Assembly (NCBI GenBank): GCA_025618425.1
Contig: CM046833.1
Span: forward strand, 5,011,207-5,075,206
Length of the DNA: 64,000 nt
Direction: 5' to 3'
Source: Heliocidaris tuberculata
Lineage: Eukaryota > Echinodermata > Echinoidea > Camarodonta > Echinometridae
Shown here piece by piece: positions 53,164 through 64,000 of the stretch. The notes under the pieces were generated by a model. The model was not told the origin of the DNA. It worked only from the letters and a program-made list of their open reading frames with translations, and ran no database searches. The stretch's first letter is position 1. Every line of letters begins with the position of its first letter. The position numbers were made by a program, and so were the translations under genes.

Positions 53164-54077
53164 AGGGTACTAGTTATCGTGCTCCTCACCCATTGTCGCA
53201 TGCAGGAACCTGATTCTGGTCGTTCGTCCGCCAGCTCTGCATATCTTCATGTGAGAGACCAAATCATTCCCTATCGCGGTAAGCCCTATCATTCCTATTT
53301 TGAAACAATCCTTACCAGGACTTGAATCGGCCACGAACATGATATGATACTCCAGATGATTGAAGCTAATTATTTTCACTCCAAAACTGACTTAATGGAC
53401 AATGTGGAGCTCTCTTCCGAGTTATGCTACCTCTCCAGTAATTCACTGAAATTGCCTTCATTACTCTTAATGACATTTTTTTGTATGTTGATCGTTATCT
53501 TTCTTTCACATTTTATTATATTTGTAACTTATTTGGAAAAGAAGCCTTACAAATTTAAAGGCCATAGTAACAATTGATTGATGTTATGACTTTGCAGATA
53601 CTGTGTTTTCTTTGTAGTTCAAAGAGTACTGCAGGCATTAAGTTATGTGACTAGTGTTATGTATATCTGCTATTTATTTGTGAAAGCAGCAAAAGAAATG
53701 TGTATCACCAAGACTGGAAAGAAGTTAATTTAATGAAATTAAATAAGACTGGAATCGTACAGCTTATAGTCACTTGTACTTTGTGTTGTCTGAGCTCGAT
53801 CCTGACACTATTAGTGCCGTAATTCCTTAGACCCAGGCCCCTAAAGCTCCGTCATTTTGTCAGAGACATTTGAACACGATTTGAACGCGCCCGAAGCCCT
53901 CATTAACATACTATGAATTATTAATTTCTTAAGATACTCCCAACATCCATACATGCTCTTCACGCAACAAAAACAAAAACGCGGGTCAGCGTCGAGCATG
54001 CGCATTGAGAGAGGTCAAGTACACTTAATTTATTCATGTATGTTAATGTATTCATGATATGGATTTTGACGACTTAC
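53164..54077. other. No supportable gene
   Basis: Two splice-like segments (53206-53278; 53400-53577 with a hydrophobic frame) were weighed and not accepted. The rest is unremarkable. Confidence 0.4.
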
Positions 54078-54186
54078 CAACATTGGCGAATCAGTGCCTT
54101 CCATTTTTAATATAATTATAATAATCAACAGTACAAGTGAAATGATAAACAGTGCAGTGAGAAGATACATGCCGTACTTCAATTCA
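54078..54186 (-). CDS. Candidate minus-strand transmembrane exon
   Basis: On the minus strand, TCATTTTTCAACAG| opens and |GTAAGT closes a 109-bp exon encoding ELKYGMYLLTALFIISLVLL, then IIIIILKMEGTDSPML: a TM helix with a Lys after it. Both splice sites are close to consensus. The phase (2-0) differs from the TM exons of loci A-C, and no partner exons are firmly placed, so this may be an orphan or unrelated gene. Confidence 0.35.
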
Positions 54187-56551
54187 CTGTTGAAAAATGA
54201 ATATGAAATCAAACTTGGTTAAGCTGTGTCACAAGAAACGAATCCATATGTGGGAACTTCTGACAGTAATTTTTAAAAATATACATAATTATTTTTCTTT
54301 TTTAATATTTCTTTTTTGCAAACTTGGAATTGAACTCCCGGTCTCCACCCCCAGGGCCAGACTTACCAGCTCTCTCTCTCTCTCTCTCTCTCTCCCTCCC
54401 CCCTCAAAAAAAAAAAAATCACTACTTACTCATGCGGCAAGGGGGGGGGGGGCAGAGATATTGGAAACTTTCTTTTCCCCTTTTTCTTCCCATCTCTCTC
54501 ACTATCTCACATCGTTGCCTTTCTCATTATCATATCATCTTCTCACAAGTTATCTTTCTCATTATCCCTTAACTCTCTCTCTCTCTCTCTCTGACACTCT
54601 ATTCCTCCCTCACGTCCTGTTCCATCACTCTATCTGCAGTCAGATTTGATTCATTGAAAAAAAAAGGAAAAAAGAAATACATGTACTATTGGATAACTGC
54701 TAGTTGAATGTTCATAAAACCAATTTTAATTACATAGCTTCTCACAATAATGTAATTTACCATGTTTACAGTTTATGTGATGAAATCTGAAATTATGATG
54801 CCCAGTCGATCTAAAACAGATTTGCTCACCTTCTGCTTGATTATTTCTCTACATGTTATCTTCGATCACAAACCGATTGTTTTACCTTGTGTTGTTTGCA
54901 TCCTTTTCTTGCATAACCCACCTGCTGCCGAAATGATAACTTTTCATAACATTTTTTCAATTGTGTATTCCATCATCCACTATTTTTAACACAACGTATA
55001 TTTATAATGTATTTGTTCTACTAATATCAAAGGGCCATATAAGTATTATTCTAAACTTTTATAGAAATAACTCATATGATGCCCTACACGAAAACTTCAA
55101 ACGTATACTTTATATTACTAACAAAGAGTACATTTTCATCACAACTGAATTATTAAAATCAAATGACCTCACCTGCTACATGGAAGTATTACATCTTTAA
55201 ATCTTATTGCATTTGTTGATTTATTTGGAATTTTTGAACACATTATAGGTTCCTGTTATACTTCGGGGAGTTTATAAAATGATGACTTATGCAACAAAGA
55301 ATACTTGAAAATCCTGATGAAATCATCAGAATTGTTCATAACACATTTACCCTAACTCAGTGCAGTATGCAGGATTTTCTAAGGGGGAACACAAATGCAG
55401 GGCTGTTAACTTTGGGGAACTGCTTGGAGGGAGATTCATATTTTTTTCTTGTTGCAAGCCCTCCAAAAGTCGCTCAGTGGGGGGAGGGTTGATTTCATGA
55501 TTTCATGGGGTCCAGTTTTCCTCCATAATTCTCTGACAAACAGTTCTAAAAGGGGGCACAATAAAAAAAAGAAAAAAAAAAAGGAGGGGGCACAATGTAT
55601 ACTGTTCTTTCAAGGGGGGGGGGGTCACGGGCTGGGATTGCCCCCCTCCCTAAATCCACCACAGATAATTTTTCATGAACCCGATAACCTTTTTTTTTCG
55701 TCAAAAATTGTCAGGTGGCAGTCTGCCCCTCTGCCCTCCCCCCCCCCCCCCAGCCCTAACTCCAAAACCACAAAGACTCCATTGAAACAATGACCAACTA
55801 ATGTACATTTCAAAGTCCTAAAGATTGTTGGTTGAAATTTGATCCACACATACCAAGGGCATAATGATTTGACTTGAAAATGAAAGATGGTTATGTTAAT
55901 TTTCTCTACATACATGTAAGGCTCTCTAGATGAACTAACTTGTTTTTTTCAATTTCTCAATACTGATTGTTTTTTACATTTAAATAGTTTTATATCATAT
56001 AAACAGTATTTGATAGTACAGACTTTCCCAAAATGATAATTTCAATCATCAGATATAAGATCAGTTCATTGGATTGATTTTTTTTTTTTTATTAACATTT
56101 GTTGAGATGCACAATGGATCAAAGCATAACCTCATTGAGCCTGGCAATCACTTCAGTAATTTAAGAGAAGCTAATACAGTAGGGCAATTCAGATCTGCAC
56201 TAAAAACATACTCATTTAATTGATTAATATAATTATAACATTTCCGGCAGGTTTCCTACTTGTTTCTCGTTCTCACCCTTTCCTCAGTGCATTGAGACCT
56301 TTTTCAAAGGTATTATACGCAGTATAAGAATTGTTCTATTATTATCACTATTATCATAAACATTTGGGGCCAGGCAATGTCCCTAGACCATCTCAAAGAG
56401 GAAACCCTCAACTCAATAGGCCTAATGAGCTAAATACATCTACATGAAAGAATTGGCGGTATTAGAATTCATAAAGTGACATGTGGAGGGGCGGGTGAAG
56501 GTGCCACATGTGACCAGCTTTAGATGCAGTATCCTTTTCCCTTAAATGTGC
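54187..56551. other. Simple repeats and dispersed repeat fragments
   Basis: Holds (CT)n at 54370-54397 and 54570-54592, G runs near 54440 and 55615, C run near 55739, and GGGGGCACAAT-type repeat pieces (55550-55770). No gene recognised. Confidence 0.5.
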
Positions 56552-56652
56552 TTGTTACAATAACTTCAGACTCTCCGGATTGTAATACGACGTATTTGAT
56601 CTGTTGTAGCCGCCATCAAAGCTGAAGAGGTCAAGTTGAACTCCATGCATGT
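56552..56652 (-). CDS. Candidate minus-strand last exon
   Basis: Acceptor TTTCATTCAACAG| and phase 1 give DMHGVQLDLFSFDGGYNRSN and TSYYNPESLKLL then TAA. Tyrosine-rich C-terminus and phase 1 entry are like receptor tails, but no upstream exon is identified. Low certainty. Confidence 0.3.
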
Positions 56653-56719
56653 CTGTTGAATGAAATGAGAAAAGAATGAAATTAATCACGTTGAAATCAC
56701 ATGATATACAAATCAGTGA

Positions 56720-56975
56720 CCACAGTGGCAGATTGGGGGGGGGGGGCACTTCCGGCCTCCTCCCTTTTCAAAGAGCAGTGTACATTGTGGCCTCTCTTTT
56801 TAAAATTGTGCCCCCCCCCCCACCCTTTGAACTAATACGCTTTCTTTTTTTATTTATTTTTATGCTTTTCAGGGAATTTTGCAGGAAAACTCCTTTACAG
56901 GAAAAAATCCGACAACCATTTTTTTCTTCTTCTTCTTCCTCTGAGATCTGTGCCCCCCCCCCCTTTTACAAAATC
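56720..56975. repeat. Dispersed C/G-run repeat
   Basis: Unit with G run (56737-56746), C run (56811-56821), (TTC)n and a second C run (56953-56963), similar in style to 55600-55770 and to the hAT-type repeat at 42581. Not assigned. Confidence 0.5.
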
Positions 56976-59900
56976 AATCTTTGTGAATGAACCAAGGACA
57001 TCCTTTAGTACCTCAGTTGTGTGAGTGCATACAAAGAAACTTATTCATACAGCTGAGCCTACCTCTCTTAACTTCAGCAAGTCGGCAGTTCTTTCTTCCT
57101 CTCTGAATTGTCTTTACTCAAAGTGGGATATGCCTTCAGCATCTATTGTTACTGAAGAAGAGAAGCATCATCCTGGAAAAATAAAATAGTTCATACATCA
57201 CATAATAAGTATATATACTCCATTTATGCTGGCCTCATTGATTCTCAAAGAGAATACAAGTAAGACATAGATTCCTTTCACAGATTCTATCTGAAATTGT
57301 AATGTCTTTCTTCAGAAATATTTCAAAATAAATTTACGTATTTAATTTTTTTTCATTTGATATTCTACAAGTTTGCTATTGTTTGCGTACACGTATTATT
57401 GAAAAGGGTTGAAAAACACTCCCAAAGGAACTAACATAATGTATTTACTTGTCAACACATTTTAGATCCCATAAAACCCTCTTATATTTATTATATACTT
57501 CGGATAACATACATCTATCCTTGACACTATAAGTATTAGCTCAGTCTATCATTCCATCTTTAAAATTTTTAACTCCTCAACTGGATCTTAACATTCCCAT
57601 TGAAATAACCATGGAGTTGCCACTTTAATTGATTTCCACGATTAGGTCTCTAGATCTAGAACTACCATCCCTGTCATGCAATCAGGGAAATGAAAATAAA
57701 GTGACATCTTAGTAGATTTACATTGCATTTCATCCGTCATCTCCAGCAGTTAGTGTTAGTATTACGTTCAGCCATGCGTTGGTGGGTAGATACATGTAGA
57801 ACAAAACGCTTGGTAGGTCTGCATATTCTTCCTTTCATGTCCATCTGAAAAAAAATTGAAAATGATAATTGATAGTGATACTCTTTATTACTTTTCAACA
57901 TTTTTTTTTTTTTTTTTTTTTTTTGGGGGGGGGGGTCCTGCCTAAAAATGAAAATGACTAGCCCATTTGATTTTGATTTCCTTCCCTGCTACACTAAGTA
58001 AAAAAAACAAAAAACAAAAAACAAAAACATACATGCCCTGACTTCTCTTAGAGTTCGTTTTCAAATTCAATCAAACTTTAACTTTTAATTTCATTGGCTA
58101 AAAGTTAACAACGCTTTAGAGGTTTATTCTTTTAATTCTAATCTAATATCATTTTAACATTACAATGAGTTGAACAGAACTAGAGTAAAGACTAACTAGA
58201 CCAGGACCCCCCCCCCCCCCCCCATTCATAATTCAATCATTGACCAGGCTTTCTTCCATTAGGCTAGTAATGTGCTTTGCCCTAGACTCTAGTGTCTAGG
58301 ACTAAGTCTAACTGTTACGATTAGATCTACATGTACGTTAGACTAGATCTAGATGATCTAGAAAATCTAGATTTAGACCACCGATTAGGAGTTCTAGATC
58401 AGATCTAGTCTATGTAGATTCTAGGACTTGCCAAGACAAAACCTAGGCCTACGTCAATGACTGGCTAGGCATTGCATGCCCCTCCCAAAAAAAAACAACA
58501 AACAAACAAACAAACAAAAAAACAAATCATCAGTAAATCTAACAGTAACAGTTAGACCTTTGTGTAAGTTAGATCTAACTTAGGTAGGTATAGAGGTCTA
58601 ACGTTAGGCCTACATCTATTCCAGACTAACTTGTTAGGTCTAGTAACTGTCAGATCTAGCTTAAAGTGATTGATTAACTTTGCGAAAAATTGTAAAATCA
58701 GCTCAAATGCCAGTGAATTGTGTGCAGTCCTCTAACTACATATATAATTAAGGATATGTGAAAGTATGAGAGAAAATGGAACCCGTTTACTATCCTAAAA
58801 AAGAGAAAATCGCGATCAATCGCTTGCGCAAGTCGCTCGGCTTCTTCGCTGCGCTGCAGTCACAAAAACCAAGCACCAGCGCTTGGCGATTTCAGAGCGG
58901 GTTTCCAGCCCGTATGGTATTCTGTGACAGAGCGAGGTATGCCAACCGTAAGAGTTCTTTAGGGTTCGGTGGTACTCTATCCCGACATCAATGTTCAATC
59001 GTAAATATCTTGATATATAAACGACCGATCAGCTTATGAAACTCAGGCGATTCCTGTCTGAGCTAAAGGTTTGCAATTATGATTACAGCATTAGCTGGAA
59101 CAGTGATTTTTTTTTTCAATCCTGGGCAAAGTTAATCACTGCCTTTAACTAGATCTAGACTCTACGTCTACATCTAACTTAGATAACTGATTTGTCAAAG
59201 AAGTTTGGCCTAATCAACTAAATTTGAAATGCAAATCTACGATAGGTCTAAGTTACAATATTCTACTCTAACTTAGACATAAAATCAAAATCATGGAACT
59301 TGTGAACTGCTGAAATCTTCACACCAGAGCTTGAAGAACTGAATTAATCTCGACAAGCCACCTTGTCCTAGTTAATATGTTAATGTCTCATTAGAGTCAT
59401 ACTAGATATTTTTCCGACTAAGTTTTGAAATTATTTGTTCCAACAGTTAGTTTGGATCACTGTCATAGACATTGATGGGGATGAAATTGTATGTTAATGT
59501 ATTTGATTTTATGACACGGTCCCGCCCGAAACTCCCGGTAAGCTGTCAAGAGTGGCAGGGGTGGTAATGGCAATCGAGCTGAAACATAAGCTCAGAACGA
59601 TAGAAAATGTAATGAAAGTTTGACAACAGATTGCCCACATTTTTATAGCATACAGTACTTTCAAATACTTTCAAAATGTACAGAAATTCCAGGAGATCCC
59701 TCACAATGGTCGTAATTCATATATGTTATTCTATTTATGAAATTTAAGCGTAATTATAGTTGTACTCACCGGTAAACTTTTCACAAGAAATTCACTTTTC
59801 GTGCGGGTGACGTCATTACATTGACTTTACACATAGCGGAAGTGACGAAAAAGGTCATATTTGTTGTCGATTAATTCTTTTGGATAATTGTAATATTCAT

Positions 59901-60371
59901 AAGGTAAGGTCCAATCAGAGCTGAATATTGTCGGGATACGCAAAGCAAAAATAAATAATGCATGAAGTGAAATCGGATTTTTATGCTAATAGGGGCTTCG
60001 GGAGATATGAAATGTCTATCGGGGGGCGGAGCCTAAATACGCTTAAATACGCTTAGATTGAATGGTGACGCTGTAGCTTATATGCAAATGAGGCAAATCC
60101 GCGCGTGCTACCTTTTCGTCTATACTATTTAATTTGTCTATGCTTAGACCATGTTTTTTCGCTCAGCTGGGTATGGATCTATAGATCTATAGACCCTGTG
60201 TTTTTCTCTTCTAGTCCGTTCTTTAGACCACCGTTTCGAGGGCGGCTGCGGCACACCCCTGTCTGAAAAAAATCTGAGTGCCCCCCCCCCCCCCCCCGGG
60301 CGTCCTAACCGGACAAATAATCATTGATTGCCCTTGGACAGTTTCGTTCTTACAAAGAGTAATAGTCCAGT
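56976..60371. other. Non-coding stretch rich in CTAGATC/TAGATCTA motifs
   Basis: No gene supported. Includes T/G runs (57901-57933), a C run (58207-58222), clusters of CTAGATCT-like palindromes (58320-58420; 59150-59170; 60176-60195), a less AT-rich segment with a short frame (58776-59039), and a TGACGTCA (CRE-type) site at 59808-59815 in a GC-richer patch that might be promoter-like. C run at 60280-60297. Confidence 0.45.
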
Positions 60372-60372
60372 A

Positions 60373-60374
<2 letters not shown>

Positions 60375-60408
<34 letters not shown>
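60375..60408. repeat. (TTGA)n tail of the LINE
   Basis: About eight perfect TTGA repeats mark the 3' end of the minus-strand LINE, as tandem short repeats do in CR1/L2-type elements. Confidence 0.75.
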
Positions 60409-60649
60409 TTATTTGCCAAGCCTCTAACATACAACAATAAAAGAATATCAGATCAAAATTATGTAAGCTTGAACAGGATAACCCACGAAAGCTCGAGAGC
60501 TTATTTCCAGTGGGGTCCCCAACATACAAAATTAATTAGTTCAATTTGTATTATTTACAGACTGAGAAGAAATTTTTTTTTAAGAATAATAAAAATGATA
60601 ACAAAAACAACATTTATAACATGTAATAATGATTATAATAACAACAACA

Positions 60650-60740
60650 ATAATAATAATAAGAAGAAGAAGAAGAAGCAGAAGAAGAAGAAGAAGAAGA
60701 AGAAGAAGATGATGATGACGAGGAGGAGGAGGAGGAGGAG
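60650..60740. repeat. Trinucleotide repeat tract (AAT/AAG/GAT/GAG)n
   Basis: Contiguous AAT, AAG, GAT and GAG repeats inside the LINE 3' UTR; likely length-polymorphic. Both-strand open frames here are artefacts. Confidence 0.8.
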
Positions 60741-60858
60741 CAAAAAGAATAATAAAGAATATGTTGAATCTCTAAAACGTACAAAAACAAAAGTATATAC
60801 AAACTTAGACAGCATGAACCTGGCAGAGAAAAGAAAAGTGTTCTTTCTTCTGGCAATT

Positions 60859-63800
60859 TCAATCATATACCATGTCATTTGCTTCTCTCCTCTGACTCTC
60901 AAGTGATAGGTATTCCCTTAATTTCCTCTTAAAAAGAGCAAAGTTTTCTATTTCCTTTATATAATTAGGAAGGGTATTCCAATGTTTGATGGCAATGTAA
61001 TAAAACGAATTTTCAATGCTACCTACTCTTTCTGGTAAGTTAAAGTTGAATCTGCTATTTCTTGTATCATAATTATGTAAGTCAGTAACAAGATTGAAGT
61101 TGGATCGAATATAATGATTTGACCTAGTATGATATATTTTATGCACGTGATGCAATACGAGTTGTTTTGATCTTTGGTTAACTTCAAGAAAACCAGCTTT
61201 AGAAAGTTCGCTGTAGCCAACATGAGTTCTTGGACCAGAACAGTTGATGAATCTCACCATTTTGTTCTGTATAATTTTCAACTTCTTTTGTTCTAACTTG
61301 TTTATGTTACTATACCATACAGGGTTAGCATAGTCAAACAAACATTGAATAAGAGCAAAACAGAGTATACGTCTTGCTTTTAAATTCAAACAATTTTGAT
61401 ATCTGTACAAAAATTTTAGACGAGAATTTGCTTTTTTTACAACTGATTCTACTAAAGAAGAAAATGAAATTGCGCTAGCCAACTCAATGCCTAAATACTT
61501 CACAGATTCTTTTCTCTGAATTACTTGATTATTGTGTGTCACTTTGAATTCAAATGACTTTTTAGAACTACTTTTAGAACAAAACAAAATGCTTTCTGTT
61601 TTGCCCAAGTGTAAAGAAAGCTTATTATCAGTCATCCAATCGACACATGTAGATAGCTGTTCACTGAGCTTCTCCTCAAGAAATTTTGGATTCGGATTTG
61701 AATAGAGTAGTACGCTGTCATCAGCGTACAATAATAGTTTACAGTCTTTTATACAAATACACATATCATTGATATAACTTGTAAATAGAATTGGGCCTAA
61801 AATGCTTCCCTGAGGAACACCGCATGTTATCGGCATTAGTTTGGAACGAATATCATGAATGGCCACTACTTGGTGTCGATTAGACAAGTAGGATCTGAAC
61901 CATTCTAAACTTGTCTTGTTAAAACCCATTATTTCTAACTTTTTCAACAAGACGCCATGATTAACTGTATCAAAAGCTTTTTGCAGATCAAGGAGCACCA
62001 TACCAACAAAGCGCCCTTGGGAAGTTTCTGTCCTCAAATAATCAGTTAAATGAATTAGACATGTTTCAGTCGAATAGTCATGTCGAAAGCCAGATTGAAA
62101 TTCATAAATTATATCATTTTCTTTGAAGTATTTTTCAATTTGAACACAGACCGATTTTTCCAGAATTTTTGATGCTACGCTTAAAACACTAATAGGTCTA
62201 TAATTGGTTACATCAGTTTTATCTTTCTTTTTATAAAGTGGAGTCACTTTTGCTATTTTCATATCCTCAGGAAAAGTGTTCGTCAAGATAGATAGGTTCA
62301 TTAAGTAACTTAAAGGCTTATATAAAACCTTCGCACCATCTTTCAGAAATTTAGCTGGAATCATGTCTAACCCAGTACTTTTTGATATATTTAATTTATG
62401 TAACTCATTGAAAACAAATTGTTCACTGATTGGTGATAACTCAAAGCTGTTTTCAAGTACACCTTTTCTTTCGTAAAACTCACGAATACAATCATTGTCT
62501 GCGCTGAAAAGATTTTTACAAGGAGGGAGTTTGTCTACTAATTTGGCGGCCACATTTGTAAAATAAGAATTGAATTCATTAGCAATGGCCATCTTATCAT
62601 GACATAATTCCCCATCGATTGTAATGACAGATTCTTGTTCTTTTCTCTTCTTACTTTTTAATCCTAAGCTTTTCAGATTCTGCCAAAGTCTTTTCGAATC
62701 TTGTTTATTTTCTTCTATCTTGTTTTGTAAGTATTCTAGCTTAGCCTTTTTCACCTCTCTTTGGACCATATTTCTTAATACTCTGTATCTTTTAGAGAGC
62801 GTCTCATCCTTTGCTCTTTTCCTCATTTTTTTGTATACTATATTTCTCTCTTGAATTAGGGAAAGAATATCTTTAGTCACCCAATTTTCTGATCTTTGTT
62901 TTATTCTTACCCGTTTCTGTGGCGCTATCATATTCAAAGTTGAGATAAAAACATGTTGAAATATTGACCATGCCTCATTTACATCTGTACAGTCAGTTAT
63001 TCCTGACCAGTCAACAGCAGACAGTTGAAGATTGAAAGTCTGTTCTGTATATTTTTTCATGGATCTAATAGTACTAGTCCTGTGATGACCTATTGCCAGT
63101 CTAATATTTTTCCGTGTACAGAAAGTACAAGAATGGTCGCTAATACCAAGATCAATAATACCACTTTGACTTATTTTATTTTCTTTGCTACAAATAATAT
63201 GATCCAGTAGAGAAGAACATGTAGGTGTAACGCGCGTTGCGTCTTTAATGAGTTGACTAAACCCGTGAAGACTCAACAAGTCAATATATTTTTTAGCCAA
63301 TGGCGATTTGTGAAGAAGACAAATATTCATGTCTCCTAAAAGAATAATTTCGTCATCCTTCTTTAGTTTATCAAAAGAACTGGACAATTCCTCAATAAAC
63401 AAATTGTTCTTAGGAGGTCTATACAGAACACCCACAACAATTGGTTTTGATCTTGGTATAAGCAAATTAATCCACAATGATTCCGCATCTCCTGTACATA
63501 TATCATCAATAATATTAAATGCAATATCATTTCTGATATATAAACATACACCACCTCCAGAGCCAGAGGGTCGATCACGGCGTATGATTTTATATCCGTC
63601 TATTTCAACTTCTTCATCATTTATGGAATTATTTAACCATGTTTCAGTGAAAGCAATAATAGACAGGCTTATTCTTTTAAAAAGAATTCTAAGTTCCGAT
63701 ATCTTGTTCAGAATAGACCTCACATTAAGGTGTAAGAAATGAAGACCTTTGCCGTTAAACTTTTCTTCAAATTCCTGATAAAGAGACATTTTTTCATCTG

Positions 63801-64000
63801 TGAGGTTTGGCAGAATTGTTTTTGCTTTCACTTGGTTTTCAGGTGTTTGACTGACCCTTAAATAGTTTTCTTTTAGTCTATCATCAATTTGGTTTTCTTT
63901 CTCTAGACAATCGTCCGTAAATAATGAATCACAGAAAGATGGCAGACTACATGTTAAACAATTCCAATTCTCATTAGGGCATTCATATAACCTACAGTAC
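60859..64000 (-). CDS. LINE ORF2-type protein: zinc finger, endonuclease, reverse transcriptase (5' partial)
   Basis: Open from the window edge to TGA at 60859. The N-terminal part seen has a Cys-rich PHD-like finger end (ENWNCLTCSLPSFC). The apurinic-type endonuclease follows: LHLNVRSILNK, FTETWLNN (catalytic Glu), LLGDMNICL, GISDHSCTF (SDH). RT: VTNYRPISVLSVASKILEK, VLLDLQKAFDTVNH, GVPQGSILGPILF, LLYADDSVLLY (YADD active site), LSLHLGKTESILF. The C-terminal CR1-like tail has RLKFLYRYQN and NTLPNYIKEI. Roles: target nicking and target-primed reverse transcription. All key residues are present, so activity is possible. The tail pattern does not settle the clade. Confidence 0.9.
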   Translation of the reverse strand, partial: YCRLYECPNENWNCLTCSLPSFCDSLFTDDCLEKENQIDDRLKENYLRVSQTPENQVKAKTILPNLTDEKMSLYQEFEEKFNGKGLHFLHLNVRSILNKISELRILFKRISLSIIAFTETWLNNSINDEEVEIDGYKIIRRDRPSGSGGGVCLYIRNDIAFNIIDDICTGDAESLWINLLIPRSKPIVVGVLYRPPKNNLFIEELSSSFDKLKKDDEIILLGDMNICLLHKSPLAKKYIDLLSLHGFSQLIKDATRVTPTCSSLLDHIICSKENKISQSGIIDLGISDHSCTFCTRKNIRLAIGHHRTSTIRSMKKYTEQTFNLQLSAVDWSGITDCTDVNEAWSIFQHVFISTLNMIAPQKRVRIKQRSENWVTKDILSLIQERNIVYKKMRKRAKDETLSKRYRVLRNMVQREVKKAKLEYLQNKIEENKQDSKRLWQNLKSLGLKSKKRKEQESVITIDGELCHDKMAIANEFNSYFTNVAAKLVDKLPPCKNLFSADNDCIREFYERKGVLENSFELSPISEQFVFNELHKLNISKSTGLDMIPAKFLKDGAKVLYKPLSYLMNLSILTNTFPEDMKIAKVTPLYKKKDKTDVTNYRPISVLSVASKILEKSVCVQIEKYFKENDIIYEFQSGFRHDYSTETCLIHLTDYLRTETSQGRFVGMVLLDLQKAFDTVNHGVLLKKLEIMGFNKTSLEWFRSYLSNRHQVVAIHDIRSKLMPITCGVPQGSILGPILFTSYINDMCICIKDCKLLLYADDSVLLYSNPNPKFLEEKLSEQLSTCVDWMTDNKLSLHLGKTESILFCSKSSSKKSFEFKVTHNNQVIQRKESVKYLGIELASAISFSSLVESVVKKANSRLKFLYRYQNCLNLKARRILCFALIQCLFDYANPVWYSNINKLEQKKLKIIQNKMVRFINCSGPRTHVGYSELSKAGFLEVNQRSKQLVLHHVHKIYHTRSNHYIRSNFNLVTDLHNYDTRNSRFNFNLPERVGSIENSFYYIAIKHWNTLPNYIKEIENFALFKRKLREYLSLESQRREANDMVYD

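Larger units (their letters stand above)
60372..64000 (-). mobile_element. Jockey-superfamily LINE (CR1/L2-like), minus strand, running off the window
   Basis: One long open frame plus a 3' UTR that ends in a (CAAT)n-type tail (60375-60408 reads TTGA repeats on the plus strand). The 3' UTR contains an expanded GAA/GAG trinucleotide tract (60650-60740 on plus). The 5' end lies beyond position 64000. The frame is undamaged within the window, suggesting a young copy. Confidence 0.88.

Noticed and set aside
53206..53278. Splice-bounded plus segment encoding EPDSGRSSASSAYLHV
   Set aside because: Lies just outside a transposon end with no partner exons in a sensible order; the match to acceptor and donor may be chance.
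53400..53577. Plus-strand hydrophobic frame ending KKPYKFKGHSNN
   Set aside because: AT-rich sequence often gives hydrophobic frames; no acceptor in a fitting phase and no downstream donor.
57060..57180. Minus-strand segment after TATTTTTCCAG considered as exon
   Set aside because: All three frames meet stops within about 12 codons.
60614..60906. Frames of poly-Ser, poly-Asn, poly-Lys and poly-Leu on both strands
   Set aside because: Trinucleotide repeat tract in the LINE 3' UTR.

Overview
The window looks like an AT-rich, repeat-dense animal genome, most probably an echinoderm and plausibly a sea urchin. The reasons are: genes split into short exons with GT..AG junctions; a Gmr1-type Ty3/Gypsy retrotransposon (integrase before reverse transcriptase), a group known from deuterostomes; a giant inverted-repeat element like the TU/foldback elements first described in sea urchins; and many MITEs, microsatellites and G/C homopolymer runs. 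No bacterial operons, rRNA or tRNA genes, or CRISPR arrays were seen. The species call is inference.

The host content is a head-to-tail set of three related + strand loci for single-pass membrane receptors with immunoglobulin-like (Ig) ectodomains and tyrosine-motif tails. Locus A (about 3321-13892): Ig exon, Ser/Thr stalk exon, transmembrane (TM) exon and four or five cytoplasmic exons with repeated YAVV/YAIV (ITIM-like) motifs. Locus B (about 16889-32142): an orphan TM exon, a cytoplasmic exon cut in two by a retrotransposon, and a short last exon; no Ig exon was found. Locus C (about 34034-47265): an Ig exon homologous to that of locus A but split by a 6.3-kb insertion, two further Ig exons, a TM exon and two cytoplasmic exons including a YxxM motif. 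All ectodomain and TM acceptors are phase 1, as is usual for Ig receptor genes. Signal-peptide exons were not found.

Between and inside these loci lie nested mobile elements whose order can be read. A minus-strand Gmr1-like element (18513-31593, 195-bp LTRs, target duplication ACGAT) sits in the locus B cytoplasmic exon. Its own 5' LTR is interrupted by a 6460-bp foldback element (25064-31523, 9-bp target duplication) made of about 215-bp subrepeats in inverted arms. The locus C Ig exon is interrupted by a second compound foldback (34189-40467), which carries a decayed minus-strand copy of a widespread metazoan repeat gene family (the GCDTVSS family), itself broken by a CR1/L2-like LINE tail, plus MITEs.

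Other elements include a 1165-bp palindrome with TA target duplication (6821-7985) inside a GTGCCCC minisatellite, a hAT-type MITE with an empty-site duplicate (42581-42840), other foldback MITEs, and a long, apparently intact minus-strand LINE (60372 to beyond 64000). The stretch 47266-60370 holds no convincing complete gene; a few isolated minus-strand exons are possible there. Everything was read by eye: exon boundaries rest on splice consensus, phase and domain content, with no transcript or database evidence.
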